A DNA stretch of 64,000 bases from CAWAND01 sp963727915 (GTDB lineage: Bacteria; Chloroflexota; Anaerolineae; Anaerolineales; E44-bin32): assembly GCA_963727915.1 (NCBI GenBank), contig CAVSID010000001.1, positions 806,001 through 870,000 on the forward strand. The letters are read 5' to 3'. Below the pieces are notes generated by a model. It did not search any database, was not told where the DNA came from, and worked only from the letters and a program-made list of their open reading frames with translations. Of the stretch, positions 28,282-36,161 are shown piece by piece; within the stretch, counting starts at the first letter, position 1; each line of letters starts with the position of its first letter. The translations under genes and the position numbers were made by a program.

Positions 28282-28287
28282 TATAAT
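28282..28287 (+). promoter_or_regulatory. -10 element of the tRNA-Arg gene
   Basis: A perfect TATAAT lies 10 bases before the tRNA 5' end. No good -35 hexamer is visible 17 bases upstream. Confidence 0.6.
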
Positions 28288-28297
28288 CGGCTCGAAG

Positions 28298-28371
28298 GCC
28301 CCAGTAGCTCAATAGGATAGAGCGAGGCTCTCCTAAAGCCTAGGTTGTGCGTTCAAATCGCACCTGGGGCA
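28298..28371 (+). tRNA. tRNA-Arg, anticodon CCT (reads AGG)
   Basis: A complete cloverleaf: acceptor GCCCCAG/CTGGGGC, D stem GCTC/GAGC, anticodon stem AGGCT/AGCCT around loop CTCCTAA with CCT at positions 34-36, T stem GTGCG/CGCAC with loop TTCAAAT, and discriminator A. The CCA end is not encoded. No second tRNA is nearby. Confidence 0.95.
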
Positions 28372-28413
28372 CCTGTGCAAGGCGGTGCGATTGTGACTGG
28401 GTCGGAGGACGGC

Positions 28414-28735
28414 TTGAAACGGAATCTGGCGGTGTGTGTGGCAGCGCTGGCCCTGGCGGATGCGGCCAGATCAACCCCGGCCCGACGCCTACCCCGAGCA
28501 CGGCTCGCCCAGCCGACGGTCATGACAGTGGTCATCGCCTGTGCCCCGTGCGGTTCGGATCCCATCAAGCTTGGCAACACACCGACTATGAAGGAGTACA
28601 GCGGCAGCGTCGTACAACGGGGAAGTGTGCACGGTCCGCGACATCTACCGCAACGCCGGAAATTACTTCTACCTCGTGCTGTGCGCTAGCGGCCAAACCG
28701 GCTGGATCGACGGCAAGTATCTGGACCTTCCCTGA
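28414..28735 (+). pseudogene. small lipoprotein with SH3-like C-terminus, frameshifted
   Basis: A TTG start 5 bases after GGAGG gives L-K-R-N-L-A-V-C-V-A-A-L-A-L-A; after a frame shift, A-C-G-Q-I-N-P-G-P-T-P-T-P completes a lipobox and Pro/Thr linker. Near the end, a third frame reads G-E-V-C-T-V-R-D-I-Y-R-N-A-G-N-Y and G-Q-T-G-W-I-D-G-K-Y-L, which looks like a small bacterial SH3 domain, ending at TGA 28733-28735. At least two breaks are needed. Only the two ends are convincing. Confidence 0.5.
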
Positions 28736-28769
28736 TCCGACCCGCCTCAACCGTTAGACTTGCACTCCC

Positions 28770-28792
28770 CAGGCCGATGACATGTCGGCCTG
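28770..28792 (+). terminator. hairpin after the small lipoprotein gene
   Basis: CAGGCCGA and TCGGCCTG form a perfect 8-pair stem around a 7-base loop, 34 bases past the stop. No T-tract follows, so rho-independence is uncertain. Confidence 0.5.
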
Positions 28793-28895
28793 ATGTATCC
28801 TGCACTCAGTGAATCCAGCCCCACCACAATCTCGAGAAGCCTGCCGCAAATCCAGCGGAGGGTGAACGTTACCGGTTGGCTCGGGCCGAAATGAT

Positions 28896-28938
28896 CGGTT
28901 CCTTCCCTGGGAGTGTCTACGCCCAATGGAAGGAACCG
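28896..28938 (-). terminator. long perfect hairpin downstream of the GltD-like gene
   Basis: CGGTTCCTTCC and GGAAGGAACCG form an 11-pair stem, extended inside by TGGG/CCCA around a 10-base loop. It lies 39 bases beyond the stop of the reverse-strand gene. There is no strong T-tract in either direction, so it may protect the RNA 3' end rather than terminate transcription. Confidence 0.5.
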
Positions 28939-28976
28939 TGACGGGCAGATTGTGAGCCTCGGGTACGGCGCGGCTA

Positions 28977-30455
28977 TCAGGCCGGTACGGGCACGCCTTC
29001 GCTTTCGCCGAGCGGCTCAGGATCGACTTGCCCAAGGTACTTGTCGATGGCGGATGCGGCGCGGTGGCCGGCGACCATGGCGGTGACGACCAGGTCCGGG
29101 CCGGTGACGGCGTCGCCGCCGGCGAAGACGCCGGGGACGGTGGTGGCGCCGGTCTCGGGATCAGCGATGATCAAGCCGTAGTTACGTGTCTTGAGGTCGG
29201 GGTTGGCCTCGCCCAGGGTGGGGTCGGGCCAGTAGCCTACTGCCAGAATGACAGTGTCGGCTTCGACAGTGAAGTTGGAGCCCTCCACCGGTACGGGCCG
29301 ACGCCGGCCGCTGCTGTCCGGTGAACCGAGCTGGCAGGCCAGGCACTCCACCTGAGCCACCCGTCCATCATCACCGGCGATGAAACGCACCGGTTGGGTG
29401 AGGAATTGGAAAGCGGCGCCTTCTTCTTCTGCCAGATGGCGGTCCTTCTTGCTGCCTGGCATCTCGGCTTCGGTGCGTCGGTACAGGCAGGTGACGCTGT
29501 CGGCCTTCATCCGGATGGCGGTTCTCAGGCAGTCGGCAGCCGTGTCCCCGCCGCCGATCACCACCACGCGCTGGCCGGAAGTGAGATCATGGGGTTCCTG
29601 CCCGCCGCGGTCTAATGAGACCTGGTTGGCCTGTCGCAGGAACTCGGAGGCCTCAAGCACGCCCGGCAGGTCGACGCCCGGGACCTTTAAGTCTGCGTCG
29701 ACGTTGGAACCAACGGCCAGGTAGATGGCATCGAAGCCTTGGGCAAACAGATCATCCAGGCTGAGGTCCCGGCCGATGGCTGTGCCGGATGCGATTGCCA
29801 CACCGGCGTCGACGAGGTCCTGGATGCGGGACTTAACAACCGACTTGGGGAGCTTGAAGTTGGGGATGCCGTGCATCAACAGGCCGCCGGGCTCGTCATC
29901 GCGTTCGAAGATGCTCACGCCGTGCCCCCGCTGGACAAGGCGGTCGGCGCATGCCAGGCCGGAGGGACCCGAGCCGACGATCGCAACGCGCTTGCCCGTG
30001 GGGTCACCCACCGGGACTTCGACCCCGCCGTGCTGGCGCTCATAGTCGGTGACGAAAGCTTCCAAACGCCCCGTCAGCACCGGGTCGCCCTGCGTATTGC
30101 GGATGCAGGCACCCATGCACAGCGCCTCGTGCGGGCAAACTCGCCCGCAGATTTCCGGCAGGCTGCTCGATTGGCGGTAGAGCTTGGCAGCCGCCAAGAA
30201 ATCCCCCTGCTCGATGAGCCACATGGCGGACGGGATGTCGTTGTTGGCCGGGCATGCCAGGTAGCACAGCGCCGGATCGGGGCAGTGGATGCAGCACTCA
30301 GCCGCCGCCTGTGCCTCTTCCGGGGTCAGGGAAAGGAAGGTCGGCTCGAAGTCGCAGATGCGCTCTTCTGGCCTACGTGCCTCGGGTTCGATTACGAGTT
30401 GATTGACGCGGGCTCGCCGGTCAATGGCCAGCTCGCCGCCGGGGATCTTCTGCAT
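28977..30455 (-). CDS. GltD-like NADPH oxidoreductase (glutamate synthase small-subunit family)
   Basis: A 492-residue protein with an N-terminal ferredoxin-like region holding two Cys clusters (E-C-C-I-H-C-P-D-P-A-L-C; I-C-G-R-V-C-P-H-E-A-L-C), an FAD motif G-S-G-P-S-G-L and an NAD(P)H motif G-G-G-D-T-A-A-D. This matches GltD and the homotetrameric (TIGR01316-like) or NfnL-type enzymes. No gltB is adjacent, so it could be a stand-alone glutamate synthase, a ferredoxin-NADP transhydrogenase subunit, or a partner of an unlinked GltB. GGGAGGG upstream fixes ATG 30455. A near-perfect CRP-type site lies about 80 bases upstream. Confidence 0.87.
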   Translation of the reverse strand: MQKIPGGELAIDRRARVNQLVIEPEARRPEERICDFEPTFLSLTPEEAQAAAECCIHCPDPALCYLACPANNDIPSAMWLIEQGDFLAAAKLYRQSSSLPEICGRVCPHEALCMGACIRNTQGDPVLTGRLEAFVTDYERQHGGVEVPVGDPTGKRVAIVGSGPSGLACADRLVQRGHGVSIFERDDEPGGLLMHGIPNFKLPKSVVKSRIQDLVDAGVAIASGTAIGRDLSLDDLFAQGFDAIYLAVGSNVDADLKVPGVDLPGVLEASEFLRQANQVSLDRGGQEPHDLTSGQRVVVIGGGDTAADCLRTAIRMKADSVTCLYRRTEAEMPGSKKDRHLAEEEGAAFQFLTQPVRFIAGDDGRVAQVECLACQLGSPDSSGRRRPVPVEGSNFTVEADTVILAVGYWPDPTLGEANPDLKTRNYGLIIADPETGATTVPGVFAGGDAVTGPDLVVTAMVAGHRAASAIDKYLGQVDPEPLGESEGVPVPA

Positions 30456-30535
30456 GCCTAGGCCCTCCCAATGGCCACCAACTTGATCATAGTCCGCCGC
30501 AGGCCGCCCAGGCATGTCCGACTGTCACGTCCATC

Positions 30536-30553
30536 TTGTGCCAATCGTCACAA
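30536..30553. promoter_or_regulatory. CRP-type site upstream of the GltD-like gene
   Basis: TTGTGC-CAATCG-TCACAA differs from the palindrome seen elsewhere in the window by one arm base. It ends 81 bases before the reverse-strand start codon, a normal activator position. The same left arm, TTGTGC, occurs in the copy at 47488. Confidence 0.5.
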
Positions 30554-30622
30554 ATGCCGCCCAGGCAAGCCCACGCCGGGATGTCCCGAGGCGTGCCGAG
30601 CAGGGTGGGTTGATGATGGCGG

Positions 30623-31061
30623 TCAAGCCGGCGACGCATCGGAAGGATGGTTGGGGGCGCGGCCCGGCCTGAGAGGCGCCGTTTGAAGCTCATGCCGCCG
30701 CTCGACGAAGGTTTCGACGGCCTCGCTGAGCATGCTCAAGCTGAAAGGCTTCTGATAGACCTTGTCCCCGCCAGCCATGTTGACCTTTTCGTCCACGTGA
30801 GGATCCGGGCTGGCGGTCACCACCACGATGGGCAGGAACTTCCCATGTGGCAGACCTCGGACACGGCGCAGGGTCTCATAGCCGTCCAGTTCCGGCATCA
30901 TCAAGTCCAACAGGATCAGGTCCGGCGAGGTCCCGGTCGATCTGGGCCAATGCCTCCAGGCCGCTGTAGGTCGGGATGGCTTCGTGGCCGAGCAGTTCAA
31001 CCACCCGGCAAAGCAGGTTAACCGTGTTCTCTTCATCATCGACGATCAGTATCTTGGCCAC
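30623..31061 (-). CDS. single-domain response regulator (CheY-like), frameshifted
   Basis: A receiver-only protein. The N-terminus K-I-L-I-V-D-D-E-E-N has the acidic pair, L-I-L-L-D-L-M-M-P-E the phospho-acceptor Asp, V-V-V-T-A-S the switch Thr and V-Y-Q-K-P-F the Lys. A frame break at about 30930 separates the first 43 codons from the rest. Repaired length is about 146 residues. GGAGG supports the GTG start at 31061. A c-di-GMP-I riboswitch and terminator lie 94-251 bases upstream on the same strand, so the gene is a probable riboswitch target. No output domain is present. Confidence 0.85.
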
Positions 31062-31154
31062 AGTCTTGCCTCCGATGGCATCGTCCGCCCATCGATCGAG
31101 GCCGCCTGTGCTCGAGGCCCCCTCAATGGCGACATTATGAATTGTTGTTCCGGC

Positions 31155-31191
31155 AAAACAGACCGGCCCGACCGCAAATGCTGCCGGGCCG
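31155..31191 (-). terminator. terminator between riboswitch and response-regulator gene
   Basis: On the reverse strand CGGCCCG and CGGGCCG pair perfectly around a 14-base loop, followed by GGTCTGTTTTG. It lies after the c-di-GMP aptamer and before the gene, the position expected of a riboswitch expression platform. A second perfect hairpin (CCGGGAA-GG-TTCCCGG, 31205-31220) touches the aptamer's 3' end and also lacks a T-tract. Confidence 0.65.
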
Positions 31192-31223
31192 TTGAAGGCG
31201 CCTGCCGGGAAGGTTCCCGGAAT

Positions 31224-31312
31224 TCGGCAGCTGGCTATCCTAGCTGGGTTTGCCAGCCTTAGACCCTGTAGCTTTGCGCCGCCACCTTTCGGTGGGTTTG
31301 CCCGTTCGTCAT
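31224..31312 (-). ncRNA. cyclic di-GMP-I (GEMM-I) riboswitch
   Basis: Reading the reverse strand: GGGCAAACC, hairpin CACC-GAAA-GGTG, then GGCGCAAAGC, CAGGGTCTAAGG, a variable hairpin (CTGG…CCAG), and GATAGCCAGCTGCCGAA. Every conserved GEMM-I block is present in order, including the GNRA tetraloop and the P1 3' strand TGCC pairing with GGCA. Positions equivalent to Vc2 G20, A47 and C92 are G, A and C, as expected for c-di-GMP rather than cGAMP selectivity. A terminator follows, then the response-regulator gene. Confidence 0.9.
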
Positions 31313-31449
31313 AATTGTGCATCGGGCTGCAGCGCCCGGGTGCACCCAGCTTACAGTGCCTGGAGCTGCCTCCCGATCTAACTCTATCTCACCTTGGTCC
31401 AAATCAACCTTACATGTCCCTTGCGACCGATTGGGCGCGGTGAGGGATC

Positions 31450-33471
31450 TCAGCCGATCCGCCGTCGGGCGTCAAGATAATGGTGGACGGCGGTGACAAA
31501 CTCGGCGTGGCTCCACGTCAGCGGGCTGACTGACAGGGGCGTATCATCGTAGGGGTTGACCTGTTCGGCGAGAACGCCGCTCGGCAGCGCTCGGTCCGAC
31601 GCCCAAGTCAGAAGATCCAAGGCCGAGGCGAGATCGGCTTCGGAGTTTGCCGTGAGCGACTGCCATTCGGAAAGCCACAGGGTGCAGATGAACCAGGGGT
31701 TGCCGGGCACGTGCGCCAGGTCCTGGCTGACCTGGTGGTAAGTGTCGCCTGCGTAGCGGGCCATGCCGCCAACGTCTGTCTGGACCCAGAGTGCCTTCTT
31801 GAGCGCCTGCATCGTGCCGACGACGCGTTGGTCGTCGGCTTCGAACATCCCAAACTTCCACAGGCCGGCCAAGGATGCGTCGAGGGCTTCGTCGGGCTGC
31901 CACGTTCCGCCGTCGGCCGGCTCGATCCGGCGCAAAAAGCGCCCCAGGTCATCCCGCCACAAGTGGTCGGACGCCGACTGGCGTACGGCTTCGGCGGCGG
32001 ACCGATAACGTGCGGCGGCCTGGTCGTCGCCAAAGGCTTCGGCAAACCGGGCGGCGGCGTCCAGCCCGGCCCAAGTGGCGGCCACTGTCCAGGCGTGCAC
32101 CCCGTGACGCTCCTCCCACAGGTCGTAGCTGGGGAGGGGCAGCCCGGTTGCCTCGTCCCGGAAGCGAGCCAGAAAATCGGCTGCGCGCATGATCATCGGA
32201 CGGTAGAGCGGCTTGATAAACTCGACATCTCGCCGGCGATCGAAATGGCGCCAGAGGGCCCACAGCACCAGGGCGGTTTCATCTTCCTGTAGTGGTATGT
32301 CCTTGTGTCCGTCCCGCATCCAGGGATGCCAGCTCGAAGCGAGCGTGCCATCGGCGTTGTACTTGTGGAGCAGGTAGCCATCGGGAGACAGGGCCCGGGC
32401 GCAAAACCCGAAGAAACTGCGCGGAATGTCAATGTAGCCGGAGTCCACCAACGCGCTGGTCACCAGCGCGCCGTCCCTGGGCCACATATAGCTGTAGGTG
32501 TCGCGCACGTCGGAAGAGACGTCGCTGTCGTTGGCGGCGATCACCGCCCCGCTCTCGTCCACCTGCGTTCGGATAATGACCAGGCTGGTTTGATACGTGT
32601 CCCGGACAGCCGATGGCAGGTCGCCGAAGTCAGGAAGGTGACTTTCGAGCCACAGGTGCCAGTAGCCCTGGGTGCGACCCAGGAATCTCTCGGGACCTCG
32701 TTGACGGACCAGGCGGTTGAGCAGGGCCAGGGCGGGAAAGTCTCCCCCGACCGCCAGCCAGGCGTAGACGGTACGCGTGGCGTTGGGCGGAACGACAAGA
32801 TTGAAGCCGACGCACGAATCGACCGAGCCATGCGCGACAGCGGAGCCGGACAGCTCACCGTCTTCTGCGTCGCGCCACGTCCCCTGCAGATTGCGTATTT
32901 CCTTCAGGCCACAGGCCCACTGGTGCACCCCGACGACGATGCCCGGGGCGGTGTCGCCGGTCGCCTCCCAGCCCGGGCCCGGAACGCCGGGCGCGACCTG
33001 TACGGCGCCGTTGATCAGGAACCAGCGCTGCCCCCTTGTAGTGGAGCACGGCCCGCCGGTCCGGCTCATAATAGGCCGTGTCGCCGACTTCGTTGCCGGA
33101 AATATGGAAGTCGTGGTGAAGGAAGAGCCGCAGCTCGCGCTGGTGATCGGCTAAATTGGTGAGCTCGAACCGCCGGACAAGAAGGCTCTCGTGAAAATCG
33201 ACTGTGTCTTGGATGGACAGGCGCACTTCTAGGCCGGCGTGCTTGAGGCCGACTTGGGTGACGAGGTCGGGGCCCTGGTAAGCGAGATGCCTCTCCCAAT
33301 CGGGGTCGTCGAGCCATCTGAAGTCGCCTTCCGACCAAATCCCGACCCGGAAGCTGTGGCCCATGGCATGATTTTCGAGCCCGACGTGGGGCCAGTAGAG
33401 GTCCCTGATTTGATAGGTCTTGTCGAAGGCGACCAGCAGATTGCCGTTGCCGAGGGGAAATCGCGCGGCAT
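31450..33471 (-). CDS. GH15-family glucoamylase-like glycosidase, frameshifted
   Basis: A cytosolic alpha-glucosidase or glucoamylase of about 674 residues. The N-terminal beta domain starts P-L-G-N-G-N-L-L-V-A-F-D and contains D-L-Y-W-P-H-V-G. The (alpha/alpha)6 domain has Y-S-Y-M-W-P-R-D-G-A, S-S-W-H-P-W, Q-E-D-E-T-A-L-V and S-P-L-T-W-S-H-A-E, all typical of bacterial GH15. Two breaks are present: one at four C's near 33457, where adding one C joins the AGGAGG-preceded ATG at 33471 to the domain, and one near 33030. Homologues act on glucans or trehalose; the substrate is not resolvable. Confidence 0.9.
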
Positions 33472-33765
33472 CAGTCCTCCTGACAATCACAAGGTGCGAT
33501 GGCCAGGGCCGAGCGGGGGGCCAAGTATGCGGCCGGAGGCCGCTGCGGCGAGTGGCGAACGGATTTTGGCTCGAAGGCAGGGGGATGCGGGTGCGAGCAT
33601 GCCGGCCCTCCCGATGGCGGATTTGGTGGTCCCAACAACCGCCTGGCCGACTGCCCAGAGTCGAACAAATCGTATCATACGCCGCAGGGATGGGTCCCTG
33701 CCGTTCCAGGGAAGTTTCCACCCTTACCTGCCGTCGCCCGGAGGCGGGCCCCCAACCACAGAGAC
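33472..33765. other. intergenic stretch, no gene seen
   Basis: Between the divergent GH15 and ssb genes no frame resembles a protein. It must contain the GH15 promoter, but I cannot place it with confidence. Confidence 0.4.
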
Positions 33766-33793
33766 TTGACTCGGGGCCAAAAATCAGTACAAT
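33766..33793 (+). promoter_or_regulatory. sigma70-type promoter of ssb
   Basis: TTGACT (33766-33771) and TACAAT (33788-33793) are separated by 16 bases, 88 bases before the ssb start. Both hexamers are close to consensus and stand out in GC-rich surroundings. Confidence 0.65.
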
Positions 33794-33881
33794 TGTTCTA
33801 ACTACCGATGGGCGCAAGCTACGCTTTGACCGGTCGCCCAGGCCGGAACCGAAACCCATCCCCATCGGGAAGGAGACTAAG

Positions 33882-34304
33882 ATGTTCCACAAAGTAATCC
33901 TCGTCGGCAACCTGGGTCGCGATCCCGAAATGCGCTACACCCCCAGCGGCCAGGCTGTCACCAACCTTAACGTAGCCACCAACCGCAAGTACACCAACAG
34001 CAACGGGGAATCGATCGAAGAGACTATCTGGTTCCGTGTGGCGGTCTGGGGGCGCCAGGCGGAAGCCTGCCATCAGTACCTGCGCAAGGGACGCCAGGTG
34101 TTGGTGGAGGGCCGTTTGCAGGGGGACGAGAACGGCAACCCACGCGTCTGGAATCGCCAGGATGGCACCCCGGCGGCGTCCTTCGAGGTCAACGCGCAGA
34201 CGGTGCGTTTCCTCGGCGGCCGTGATGAAAGCGGGGGCGACTACAGTTCGGACGACTCCAGTTTCGCCGGGGCGCCCGAAACCGAAGACGAAATTCCCTT
34301 CTAA
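33882..34304 (+). CDS. ssb: single-stranded DNA-binding protein
   Basis: A 140-residue SSB. The OB-fold spans residues 1-110 (H-K-V-I-L-V-G-N-L-G-R-D-P-E-M-R-Y; W-F-R-V-A-V-W-G), followed by a short Ser/Asp/Gly tail ending in the acidic tip E-D-E-I-P-F that recruits replication and repair proteins. GGAAGGAG lies 8 bases before the ATG. It leads a run of DNA-maintenance genes, though a terminator separates it from the next one. Confidence 0.95.
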   Translation: MFHKVILVGNLGRDPEMRYTPSGQAVTNLNVATNRKYTNSNGESIEETIWFRVAVWGRQAEACHQYLRKGRQVLVEGRLQGDENGNPRVWNRQDGTPAASFEVNAQTVRFLGGRDESGGDYSSDDSSFAGAPETEDEIPF

Positions 34305-34320
34305 GCACCGGCTACCGGTG

Positions 34321-34357
34321 GCCCGAAGCCGGCCAATCGCCGGCTTCGGGCTTTCCC
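34321..34357 (+). terminator. rho-independent terminator after ssb
   Basis: GCCCGAAGCCGGC and GCCGGCTTCGGGC form a perfect 13-pair stem with a 5-base loop, followed by TTTCCCCTT. Confidence 0.85.
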
Positions 34358-34372
34358 CTTGGAGACAGCCCG

Positions 34373-34730
34373 ATGTCATCAAATCCTCAAGACTCTCCGG
34401 CGAGCGGCCGGCTTCGCTTTCGCGTCCCGGGCGACCTGGAGCCCACCTATGCCAATTTGGCGGCCATCACCCACTCGGCCTCCGAAATCCTGATCGACTT
34501 CGCGCAAGTGATGCCCCAGGTGCCCGAAGCGCGCGTCAAGAGCCGTATCGTGCTGACCCCGATGAACGCCAAGCTGCTGCGCAACGCGCTCGCCGAACAC
34601 CTGTCGCGATTTCGAGGCGCAGCATGGCGAGATCCAGCTGCCGGAGAGGCCCTCGCTGGCCGAACACCTCTTCGGCCAGTCGAAGCAGGACACGGACAGC
34701 GATCAAGAGGACAACGGTGAGGGAGAGTAG
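34373..34730 (+). CDS. DUF3467 protein, frameshifted
   Basis: A small protein of about 118 residues: Y-A-N-L-A-A-I-T-H-S-A-S-E-I-L-I-D-F and S-R-I-V-L-T-P-M-N-A-K-L-L match DUF3467, whose members often sit near DNA-repair or regulatory genes and have no known activity. A break near 34612 is followed by E-A-Q-H-G-E-I-Q-L-P in the next frame, completing the domain, then an acidic tail to TAG 34728-34730. GGAG lies 10 bases before the ATG. Confidence 0.78.
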
Positions 34731-34733
34731 GTG

Positions 34734-35364
34734 ATGGACGCCCTGGAAGGAATCGTCGATCAGATTCGCGAGCATTTGGAAGACAAGAACGCTGCGCGAG
34801 ATCGCGCGTTGAAGCAATCGCGGACGCTGATCCGCCTCTGCTCTCTGACCATTCGGGCCGTGCATCGGGACGAGAAGGAGGTCGCTGCCGATCACTTGGC
34901 GCAGGCCAAGGCGCTGGTGGACGAACTGCAGCGCGATCTGGAACCCTACCCCGATCTGTATCACGCCGGATACACGCAGGACGCGCTGAAGGAGTTCAGC
35001 GAAGCCAATATCACGGCGGCGCTGGTGGCCGGCGAACTCGCTGCCCACACCGGAAGCATTGCGTGTTGAGTACGCAGCGTACTTGGGCGGTCTGGGCGAG
35101 GCGGCCGGCGAGCTACGCCGGCGGGTCCTCGATCTCATGCGTCGCGACCGCGCCCAGGAAGGGGAACGCCTTCTTTCTGCCATGGAGGACATCTACGGCA
35201 TGCTGGTGACGGTGGACTACCCGGATGCGATCACCGGCGGCTTGCGCCGCATCACCGACATGGTGCGCGGCGTGACCGAGCGCACACGCGGCGATCTGAC
35301 AACGCATACTCAGCAGGCCGCGCTGATGGAGGCCCTGCGGGCGGTCGAAGATCGCTTGAGTTGA
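34734..35364 (+). CDS. translin-family protein, frameshifted
   Basis: A roughly 210-residue all-helical protein: A-R-D-R-A-L-K-Q-S-R-T-L-I-R-L-C-S-L-T-I and R-R-R-V-L-D-L-M-R-R-D, with E-D-I-Y-G-M-L-V-T-V-D-Y-P-D in the C-terminal half, as in archaeal and Chloroflexi translin homologues. Eukaryotic translin/TRAX forms an octameric RNA/DNA-binding nuclease; the bacterial role is unknown. A break at about 35045 splits it. It lies 3 bases after the DUF3467 gene and 12 bases before a Cas4-like gene pair, suggesting a nucleic-acid operon. Confidence 0.75.
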
Positions 35365-35376
35365 TCCGGAGCCGGC

Positions 35377-35616
35377 ATGCGTATTATTCGGGCGTCTGAG
35401 ATCGTGACCTACGTCTACTGCCAGCGCGCCTGGTGGCTCCAATCCCAGGATGTGCCCTCGGCCAACGCGGCCTGGCTGGACGCCGGCCAAGCCATGCATG
35501 AGAGTCACGGACGGCAGATCATCGTCTTGGGCTTGCTGCGCCTGGCGGGCTTCAGCCTGATTCTGGCTGGCTTGGCAATTGCCGCCGCCGTACTCGCTTC
35601 GCAGTGGCTTGGCTGA
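35377..35616 (+). CDS. N-terminal half of a split membrane-anchored Cas4-like nuclease
   Basis: A 79-residue protein: I-I-R-A-S-E-I-V-T-Y-V-Y-C-Q-R-A-W-W-L resembles the N-terminal Cys motif of Cas4/DUF83 nucleases (one Fe-S ligand), and a C-terminal membrane helix follows (L-L-R-L-A-G-F-S-L-I-L-A-G-L-A-I). The reading frame ends naturally, 4 bases before the start of the next gene, which carries the nuclease core. I see no CRISPR array or other cas gene, so a CRISPR role is unlikely. Confidence 0.65.
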   Translation: MRIIRASEIVTYVYCQRAWWLQSQDVPSANAAWLDAGQAMHESHGRQIIVLGLLRLAGFSLILAGLAIAAAVLASQWLG

Positions 35617-35620
35617 GACG

Positions 35621-36128
35621 ATGCTTCCAGCCCTGTTCCTCGTGTTGCTGGGCGCTGCGCTGCTCCTGTGGGCCGGCCGCAGGCGGCGATCGGCCGGGCT
35701 TCCCTCCGGGCGGGTGGTCTATATGGACATGGGGAACGTGGACCGGCAGCGCACGCCGCTGTTCGACCCAGGGCTGCAGCTTACCGGCCGCCCAGACTAT
35801 CTGGTGGAGGCTGGAGGCAACCGCGTTCCGGTCGAGGTCAAGTCCGCCAGGGCGCCGATCGTTCCCTACCGTGGCCATGTTCTCCAGATCGCTGCTTACT
35901 GCCATCTCAGCCAGGCCGTGTTCGGCGTTCGGCCGACGCATGGCATTCTTCGCTACCGAGACCGGTCCGTGGCCGTGGACTATACGCCGGACCTGGAGAA
36001 CGAGCATGCTGGATGTGCTGGCCGAAATGCGCCGGCATGAAGGCCTGGAGCTGAACCGATCTCACATGAGCGCCAACCGCTGCCGTGCTTGCGGCTATCG
36101 GGATGAGTGCGAGCAAAGCCTGGTGTGA
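35621..36128 (+). CDS. PD-(D/E)XK Cas4-like nuclease core with N-terminal membrane anchor, frameshifted
   Basis: An N-terminal helix (L-P-A-L-F-L-V-L-L-G-A-A-L-L-L-W) followed by basic A-G-R-R-R-R, then the nuclease core: L-T-G-R-P-D-Y-L-V (metal Asp), P-V-E-V-K-S-A-R (E-x-K) and L-Q-I-A-A-Y-C (motif III Gln/Tyr). A break near 36005 leads to the C-terminal cluster C-R-A-C-G-Y-R-D-E-C, the remaining Fe-S ligands of Cas4. Together with the preceding gene all Cas4 elements are present, with two membrane helices inserted. The natural substrate is unknown. Confidence 0.72.
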
Positions 36129-36148
36129 GCGCATGCCGACCCAGCGCA

Positions 36149-36154
36149 TATAAT
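36149..36154 (+). promoter_or_regulatory. -10 element directly before nadK
   Basis: A perfect TATAAT ends 7 bases before the nadK ATG, and no ribosome site is visible. Transcription from here would give a leaderless nadK mRNA. The -35 region is weak. Confidence 0.45.
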
Positions 36155-36161
36155 AGCAACC

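Noticed and set aside
35377..36128. A CRISPR-Cas locus suggested by the Cas4-like genes
   Set aside because: No repeat array and no cas1, cas2 or effector gene is present in the window. The neighbours are ssb, translin, nadK and recN.
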